This document shows, in pieces, positions 59,096 through 64,000 of a stretch of DNA of 64,000 nucleotides. A model generated the notes under the pieces. The model ran no database searches. It saw only the letters and a list, made by a program, of their open reading frames with translations, and was not told where the DNA came from. The number at the start of each line of letters is the position of its first letter. The first letter of the stretch is position 1. The position numbers and the translations under genes are program-made. The stretch spans positions 62,001 through 126,000 of the forward strand of contig JAZKXT010000011.1 in the NCBI GenBank assembly GCA_045611765.1, given 5' to 3'. This DNA comes from UMGS1649 sp045611765. Its GTDB lineage: Bacteria; Bacillota; Clostridia; TANB77; CAG-465.

Positions 59096-61138
59096 ATGGG
59101 AGATAGAAAGGTTAAAAGAAGAAGTAAAGAAGAAAAGACAAAAAAAGAAAGAAAAGGTGGAAACAAAATAAACTTAGTAAGTAGAATTTTAATGATTCTG
59201 TTTACTGTAGCAGTATTAGTAATACTAGGCATAGTAATTTATTTAAATATTTTACCTATTAAATATTTAATAACTATTTGTGCCGCTTTATTTGTATTAT
59301 GTGCTGTAGGGAATTTTGTCGTGTTTAGAAAAAAGACGCTAAAAGCAGTAAAAGTAGCATTATCTGTTATAGCTATTGTTGGAACGGCGGTATGTACATT
59401 TGCAGGATTGAAGCTTGCAAAAACACTAGACTTTTTAGGTGATATGTCGACAGAAACTGTTAATGCAAAAACATATTCTGTTGTAGTCTTAAAGGAAAGC
59501 GAATATACAAAATTAGAAGATGTTCAGTATAGATTACTTCTTTATTATGATAATGAATTAAACCAAACACAACCTGCCATAGACAAACTAACAGCAGCGA
59601 TGACGGTTGTTACTGAGAAAACAGATGATGTGCACGAATTAGCTAAGAAGCTTTTAGAAAAAGAAGTAGATGCAATTTTAATAGAAGATTCATATTATGC
59701 AATAATAGAAGAAGATGATGAAGCGTTTAGAGAAAAAATAAAAGCGATTTATACATTTACTCTTGAAGATGCAATAGCTACAATAGCTAAAGATGTAAGT
59801 GTAACAGACGAACCATTTATTGTATTTATAAGTGGAATAGATTCTTATGGAAAAATAAGTTCTGTTGCAAGAAGTGACGTTAATATGTTGGGTGTTGTAA
59901 ACCCTAAAACTAAACAAGTACTTCTTGTAAATACTCCAAGAGATTATTACGTTAAATTACACGGCACGTCTGGTTATAGGGACAAGTTAACACATGCAGG
60001 TATTTATGGAATAGACATGTCTGTAAAAACTATGGAAGATTTATACAAGATAGATGTAAATTATTACGTAAGAGTCAACTTTACATCATTAATAGATATA
60101 ATTAATGCAATTGGTGGAATAGAAGTTTATTCGGAGTATAGTTTTACTTCAAGGATAGGTAATTATAAATTTAAAAAAGGATATAATCAGATGAATGGTA
60201 AACAAGCTCTAGGATTTGCTAGAGAAAGGTATTCTTTTAAAGATGGCGATAGAATGAGAGGACAAAACCAACAAGCTGTAATAAACGCCATGATTAAGAA
60301 AGTATGTTCATCAAAGACAATACTAACAAAATTTGATGCACTATTAGATTCCTTAAAAGGTAGCTTCCAAACAAATATGGAATATACAAAAATGGTGGAT
60401 TTAGTAAGAATGCAAATATCCGACGGTGCACAGTGGAACGTTTCTTCTATAAGCGTTGACGGTTCTGGTTCTTCAGAAAGAACATATTCTATGGGTAAAA
60501 CAAGACTATCTGTTTTAATTCCTTTTGCTGGTTCTGTAAAACAAGCATCCAAATTAATAAATCAAGTTTTGGATGGAGAAATGCTAGAAGAAGGAACAAT
60601 AGATATATCTAAGTACAATGATTATCTTGTAGTTTCTAGAGGAGTGTACGAGACGGAAAAGAAAGAGGAAGAAAAGAAAGAAGAAACTGAGAAAGTGCCA
60701 GAAAGCTCTAGTGGAAATACGTCAGATAATACTACGGGAACAGGTGACTCATCTGAAAATGTGGATAATAATGACAAACCCCAACAAGGTGAAAATACAG
60801 GCGGAGATACTACAGTAGACAATAACACTAGTGGCGAAAATGGCAACAATGGCGGTTCAGTAGATAACTCTGGCAATAATAATAATACAGATAAAGAAGA
60901 AAATGGAAGTGGAAAAGCACCAGAAGTTAATCCGCCAGAAAATAGTGGAACGCCTGAAGATAAACCCGAACAAAACGAGGGAAATACTAATAATGGAACT
61001 TCGGGAGATGCTACGGGTAGCACAAATGAACAACCAAGTGCACCTGAAAGTTCAGAGGACAACACTACAGCAAGTGGGAACTCAAATTCACAAGAAAACA
61101 CTAATCAAAATGAAGAAGTAGCACAGTCAAATGAGTAA
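59096..61138 (+). CDS. LCP family protein with long low-complexity C-terminal tail
   Basis: 680 residues. A strongly basic lead (KVKRRSKEEKTKKERK), three membrane helices (about 25-120), an extracellular module (125-235), and the LCP domain: FISGIDSYGKISSVARSDV, VLLVNTPRDYYVKLHG, LTHAGIYGIDM, YYVRVNFTSL, FARERYSFKDGDRMRG. From about residue 520 to the end is a tail of about 150 residues rich in Ser, Asn, Gly, Thr, Glu (GNTSDNTTGTGDSSENVDNN), unusual in this family and perhaps a wall-spanning spacer. It is a clear paralogue of the LCP at 23915 and would attach a glycopolymer to the wall. Confidence 0.92.
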   Translation: MGDRKVKRRSKEEKTKKERKGGNKINLVSRILMILFTVAVLVILGIVIYLNILPIKYLITICAALFVLCAVGNFVVFRKKTLKAVKVALSVIAIVGTAVCTFAGLKLAKTLDFLGDMSTETVNAKTYSVVVLKESEYTKLEDVQYRLLLYYDNELNQTQPAIDKLTAAMTVVTEKTDDVHELAKKLLEKEVDAILIEDSYYAIIEEDDEAFREKIKAIYTFTLEDAIATIAKDVSVTDEPFIVFISGIDSYGKISSVARSDVNMLGVVNPKTKQVLLVNTPRDYYVKLHGTSGYRDKLTHAGIYGIDMSVKTMEDLYKIDVNYYVRVNFTSLIDIINAIGGIEVYSEYSFTSRIGNYKFKKGYNQMNGKQALGFARERYSFKDGDRMRGQNQQAVINAMIKKVCSSKTILTKFDALLDSLKGSFQTNMEYTKMVDLVRMQISDGAQWNVSSISVDGSGSSERTYSMGKTRLSVLIPFAGSVKQASKLINQVLDGEMLEEGTIDISKYNDYLVVSRGVYETEKKEEEKKEETEKVPESSSGNTSDNTTGTGDSSENVDNNDKPQQGENTGGDTTVDNNTSGENGNNGGSVDNSGNNNNTDKEENGSGKAPEVNPPENSGTPEDKPEQNEGNTNNGTSGDATGSTNEQPSAPESSEDNTTASGNSNSQENTNQNEEVAQSNE

Positions 61139-61176
61139 TACGTACATATAAATATAAAAGAAAATATAGACAAGAA

Positions 61177-61218
61177 AACAGTTCTATTACATTGTAGTAA
61201 TAGGGCTGTTATTTTTTC
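61177..61218 (+). terminator. Terminator after the LCP gene
   Basis: A 14-base stem with two G-U pairs (left arm 61177-61190, right arm 61197-61210) followed by ATTTTTTCTTTTTT. Confidence 0.72.
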
Positions 61219-61274
61219 TTTTTTGTTTGAAAAAAATTTGGATATTTTTTCTTTTTCGTTAAAAACACTAGACT

Positions 61275-61296
61275 TATATAATATATATATTATATA
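61275..61296. promoter_or_regulatory. 22-bp perfect AT palindrome at the promoter of the InlB-repeat gene
   Basis: The segment reads the same on both strands (tatataatat and its complement). A TATAAT at 61293-61298 lies at its right edge and could be the -10; no good -35 is seen. Confidence 0.4.
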
Positions 61297-61320
61297 ATGT
61301 GGTAGAAAGGAGAGGGGTAT

Positions 61321-62733
61321 ATGGAAAAGAAAAAATTAACTGTTGCCGTATTAGCAGTAGTAGCTATAATTCTTGTGGTAGTTATGGCGGTAATGCTTTC
61401 AAATAAAACAAGTGACGCATATGAAGTTACTTTTGATGTTGGCGTTAGCGGACTTAATAAAGTAATAAAAACAGATAAAAATGGAAAAATTACAATGCCT
61501 GAAGTACCAACAAAAGAAGGATATACTTTTGCAGGATGGTATTACGGTAACGAAAAATTTGATTTTTCAACACAAATAACAAAAGATATAACATTAACAG
61601 CAAAATGGACAATAGTAGAAGAGCCAGATAATACTGAGAAGGTTACTACATATACAGTAAAATTTAACGTAGACGGCGGAAGCGCTGTAAAGGCTCAAAC
61701 AATTGAGGAAGGAAAACTTGCAACTAAACCAGCAAATCCAACTAAGAAAGGATATACGTTCAAAGGATGGTGTGTTGGAGATAAAGCATTTGACTTTTCG
61801 ACAAAAATAACAAAAAATATAACATTAACAGCTAAATGGGAAAAACAAAAAAATGAAGAATCAAAAGACACAGAAAAAGTTGCTACATATACAGTAACAT
61901 TTGAGTCGGATGGTGGAAGTGCCGTTAAGGCTCAAAAAGTTGAAAAAGATAAAAAAGCAACAAAACCAACTAATCCAACTAAAGCAGGTTATGTATTTAA
62001 AGGATGGTATGTTGGAGACAAAGCCTTTGATTTCTCATCAAAAATAACTAAAAATATAACATTAACAGCTAAATGGGAAAAAGTGCAACAAGAACCAGAA
62101 CCAGTAAAAACATTCACAGTAGCATTCGTTACAGATGGTGGAACTACTGTTCAAGCGCAAGTGATTGAGCAAGGTAAAAAAGCAACTAAACCAGCTGCAC
62201 CAACAAAAACAGGATATATATTTAAAGGTTGGTATTTAAACGGTATAGAATTCGACTTTAACACAGCAATATCACAAGACACAACATTAACAGCTAATTG
62301 GGAAAAGGTTCAAGAGCAAATAAAAACATATACAGTAACATTTGAAACAGAAGGTGGAAGTTCTGTAAAAGCTCAAATTGTTGAAGAAGGAAAAACAGCA
62401 ACAAGACCACAAGACCCTAAAAAAGATGGATATACATTTAATGGCTGGTATTATAACAACGTACAATTTAATTTTGGTACTAAAATAACAAGTAATGTAA
62501 CATTAGTTGCAAACTGGAAAAAGAATGCTCCCATTACATGGAAAACAGAAGCTACTCTTTCGGATGTTGGACAAATAAAGATATTTGTATACCAAGGCGA
62601 TGAAAAAGTAGATGCTATTGTAGACTTAGTTATGAATACAGGAAAAGTGGTTAAAGACCAGGAAGTACCTAAAACAGGTCGTGTAGCAAACAGCTATAAA
62701 GTTGTAGACGTAATTAATATAAGAGTAAAATAA
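61321..62733 (+). CDS. Membrane-anchored surface protein with five InlB-type B-repeats
   Basis: 470 residues. GAAAGGAGAGG precedes the ATG. Residues 4-27 are a signal-anchor (KKLTVAVLAVVAIILVVVM). Then five Listeria-Bacteroides (Flg_new/InlB B) repeats of about 65-75 residues, each with the pattern YTVTF-x-DGGS-VKAQ, PTKxGYTFKGWY and ITKNITLTAKWEK, near residues 33-100, 109-176, 186-255, 262-330 and 336-403. The last 65 residues are a different module (ATLSDVGQIKIFVYQGDEK). InlB repeats are ubiquitin-like stalk domains of adhesins. There is no LPXTG; the N-terminal helix anchors it. Confidence 0.9.
   Translation: MEKKKLTVAVLAVVAIILVVVMAVMLSNKTSDAYEVTFDVGVSGLNKVIKTDKNGKITMPEVPTKEGYTFAGWYYGNEKFDFSTQITKDITLTAKWTIVEEPDNTEKVTTYTVKFNVDGGSAVKAQTIEEGKLATKPANPTKKGYTFKGWCVGDKAFDFSTKITKNITLTAKWEKQKNEESKDTEKVATYTVTFESDGGSAVKAQKVEKDKKATKPTNPTKAGYVFKGWYVGDKAFDFSSKITKNITLTAKWEKVQQEPEPVKTFTVAFVTDGGTTVQAQVIEQGKKATKPAAPTKTGYIFKGWYLNGIEFDFNTAISQDTTLTANWEKVQEQIKTYTVTFETEGGSSVKAQIVEEGKTATRPQDPKKDGYTFNGWYYNNVQFNFGTKITSNVTLVANWKKNAPITWKTEATLSDVGQIKIFVYQGDEKVDAIVDLVMNTGKVVKDQEVPKTGRVANSYKVVDVINIRVK
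61420..62523 (+). repeat. Five tandem B-repeat units
   Basis: Units start near 61420, 61648, 61880, 62107 and 62326, each about 225 bp apart including linkers. Units 2 and 3 share long near-identical stretches (ends around aacattaacagctaaatggg), unit 1 is the most diverged. Confidence 0.8.
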
Positions 62734-62754
62734 TATAAGAGGGGATGTGAAATA

Positions 62755-64000
62755 ATGAAACATAAAATCGGAATAATTTTATTAGTTTTTGTCTTAGCTG
62801 TAACTTTTATGGTTAATGTTAATGCTCAAACTACAATAAGAGAAGATGTAACTAAATATGAAGGCGATGTTTATATTATAGGGTCATCTAAATTCGATAG
62901 TAATGTTATTGTTACAGGAACAATGGCGGGTGTAGCCGGAGCAAGAGAGGCTATCCTTCAATACACAATATATGGAAACCAGGACTTTGATCCGGAATCT
63001 ATAAAAGTATATTATTACTGTGGTGATGATGGAACTTGGAACGTATTGCCAAGAACAACTGAAGATGAATTTAAAGAAATGACAGAAAAAGAAGTAGAAG
63101 AGCTTATTGAAGAACTAGACATATACTATGTAAATGAGGAAGAAAAAACAATAGAACTTCCTTATAATGTTACAGTAAAAGAGGGATATGAATTAAAATT
63201 CTATACTGAAACGTATGGCAAACAACCAGAAATTAAGTATGAGAATGGTAAACTAATAATTCCAGCTACAGTAACATATATAGAGACTTATTTAGAAAAT
63301 AAAGAAAATCCAGATGATATAATAGAATTAGATACTATAGAACAAACAGAAGCTGAATTTACAAACAATACCGTAACAGTAAAAACATTAGCGGAATTAA
63401 AACAAGCAATAGCTGATGAAAAATCTGAAATTAGATTAGGTGCAGATATTGTAGACATTACAGAAACAATAACAATACCTTATCAAGTAGAACTTAAAGG
63501 CGCTGGATACAAACTAGCATTTAAAGATATAGCAAAATCTGAAGGTCAACGCACAGCATCAGGACTTGTTATATCTGGGGATTATTCATACGTTTCAGAT
63601 GTAATAATTGAAATGGATGGAAAAGAAGGCTGGCAAGCGAATTATGCAATGCAAATATATGGAGCACAAGGTGTAACTGTAGTTAATTATACAGGTACAA
63701 AAGCTGATGCGGCATTACTTGTAAATGGTTCTCAAATGACGTTAGGCGGAAGCATAAATGTAACAGGAAATGAAAGGGGAGGAGTAGAGATATCTAAAGG
63801 AGAGGATCCTTCACTTTTACAATCATGCTTAAGTGTATATGGAACTATTAAAATGGATGATGAAGCTATAGCGAAACCAGTTATTTGGGTAGAAAATACA
63901 CAGGGTATTCTAGGATATAATGATCAAAACTTAGTGCCTAATGGAAATATTCCTGCAGCTCTAGGTAAAACTCAAGTATTCTATTATACATCAGAAGATG
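62755..64000 (+). CDS. Secreted protein, beta-helix-like (3' end beyond the window)
   Basis: Read by hand: ATG at 62755 with GAGGGGATG upstream; 415 codons stay open to the right edge, so the C-terminus is missing. Residues 1-24 form a classic signal peptide (KHKIGIILLVFVLAVTF, cut likely after VNVNA). Residues 35-190 are an acidic globular part with one Trp/Cys region; from about 215 the text changes to beta-helix-like turns with LKQAIADEKSEIRLGADI, LKGAGYKLAF, VSDVIIEM and VTVVNYTG, as in bacterial adhesins of the pectate-lyase type. It follows the InlB-repeat gene by 21 bases and probably shares its transcript and cell-surface site. Confidence 0.75.
   Translation, partial: MKHKIGIILLVFVLAVTFMVNVNAQTTIREDVTKYEGDVYIIGSSKFDSNVIVTGTMAGVAGAREAILQYTIYGNQDFDPESIKVYYYCGDDGTWNVLPRTTEDEFKEMTEKEVEELIEELDIYYVNEEEKTIELPYNVTVKEGYELKFYTETYGKQPEIKYENGKLIIPATVTYIETYLENKENPDDIIELDTIEQTEAEFTNNTVTVKTLAELKQAIADEKSEIRLGADIVDITETITIPYQVELKGAGYKLAFKDIAKSEGQRTASGLVISGDYSYVSDVIIEMDGKEGWQANYAMQIYGAQGVTVVNYTGTKADAALLVNGSQMTLGGSINVTGNERGGVEISKGEDPSLLQSCLSVYGTIKMDDEAIAKPVIWVENTQGILGYNDQNLVPNGNIPAALGKTQVFYYTSED

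Noticed and set aside
60622..61101. 159-residue minus-strand Ser/Leu/Pro-rich frame
   Set aside because: Antisense image of the low-complexity tail of the LCP protein.
61420..62523. Regularly spaced repeats as a possible CRISPR array
   Set aside because: The repeats are coding, about 225 bp long and encode InlB-type domains; no short identical repeats with unique spacers occur in the window.

Overview
The window is AT-rich (roughly 30% GC by eye, AGA and ATA codons dominant), gene-dense and free of prophage or insertion sequences. Gram-positive wall genes (LCP proteins, an MreBCD-PBP2 cluster), a Spo0A-type DNA-binding domain, DUF4364 and DUF4321 proteins, strong aaggagg ribosome binding sites and many hairpin-plus-T-run terminators point to a Bacillota chromosome, most likely an uncultured gut-type Clostridia. 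The exact taxon cannot be told from the sequence alone.

Layout. Positions 1-812: a cut-off S1-domain protein on the minus strand, with GC-richer codon use than its neighbours, divergent from a large prepilin-like protein. That protein ends in a formylglycine-generating-enzyme/C-type-lectin-like domain whose last 40 codons look like a diversity-generating retroelement variable region. 3.2-9.8 kb: DUF2344 protein, mfd, a membrane-anchored parvulin foldase, a SpoU rRNA methyltransferase and a small membrane protein. 9.8-10.2 kb: a gene-free stretch holding a minus-strand structured small RNA with its own promoter and terminator. 10.2-25.4 kb: one long operon for a lipid-linked, Wzx/Wzy-type wall polymer: long-form 4,6-dehydratase, aminotransferase, initiating sugar transferase, two GT2 enzymes, MBOAT acyltransferase, two tandem SGNH-like proteins, a CDP-glycerol glycerophosphotransferase fused to a polymerase, flippase, and LCP ligase. 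25.6-28.7 kb: a small accessory patch with an SDR enzyme, a frameshifted prepilin remnant, a metallophosphoesterase and a beta-helix protein with a broken prepilin leader.

28.8-45.5 kb is housekeeping: uvrB, pgsA, ligA, uvrA, cmk, plsC, an O-methyltransferase, a patatin, a hemolysin-III family protein, hisS, rpmF, an RluD-type pseudouridine synthase and prfB (without the usual programmed frameshift). 45.6-50.6 kb: tRNA-Gln, a processive glycolipid-synthase-like glycosyltransferase, mtaB, a CapA protein, a stand-alone Spo0A C-terminal-domain protein, and mscL with a zinc-ribbon tail. 50.7-56.3 kb: DUF4321-radC-mreB-mreC-mreD-PBP2, the cell-elongation cluster. 56.4-64 kb: a 44-residue coiled-coil ORF plus a large coiled-coil repeat protein, fabG, tRNA-Met, a second LCP protein with a long Ser/Asn/Gly tail, a five-repeat InlB-type membrane-anchored surface protein and the start of a secreted protein that runs off the window.

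Functionally the window couples envelope building (wall polymer synthesis, acylation, export and attachment; rod-shape machinery; surface display) with core DNA repair and translation genes. The best candidates for new biology are the putative DGR target, the minus-strand RNA, the glycerophosphotransferase-polymerase fusion with its acylation module, and the receiver-less Spo0A-like regulator.
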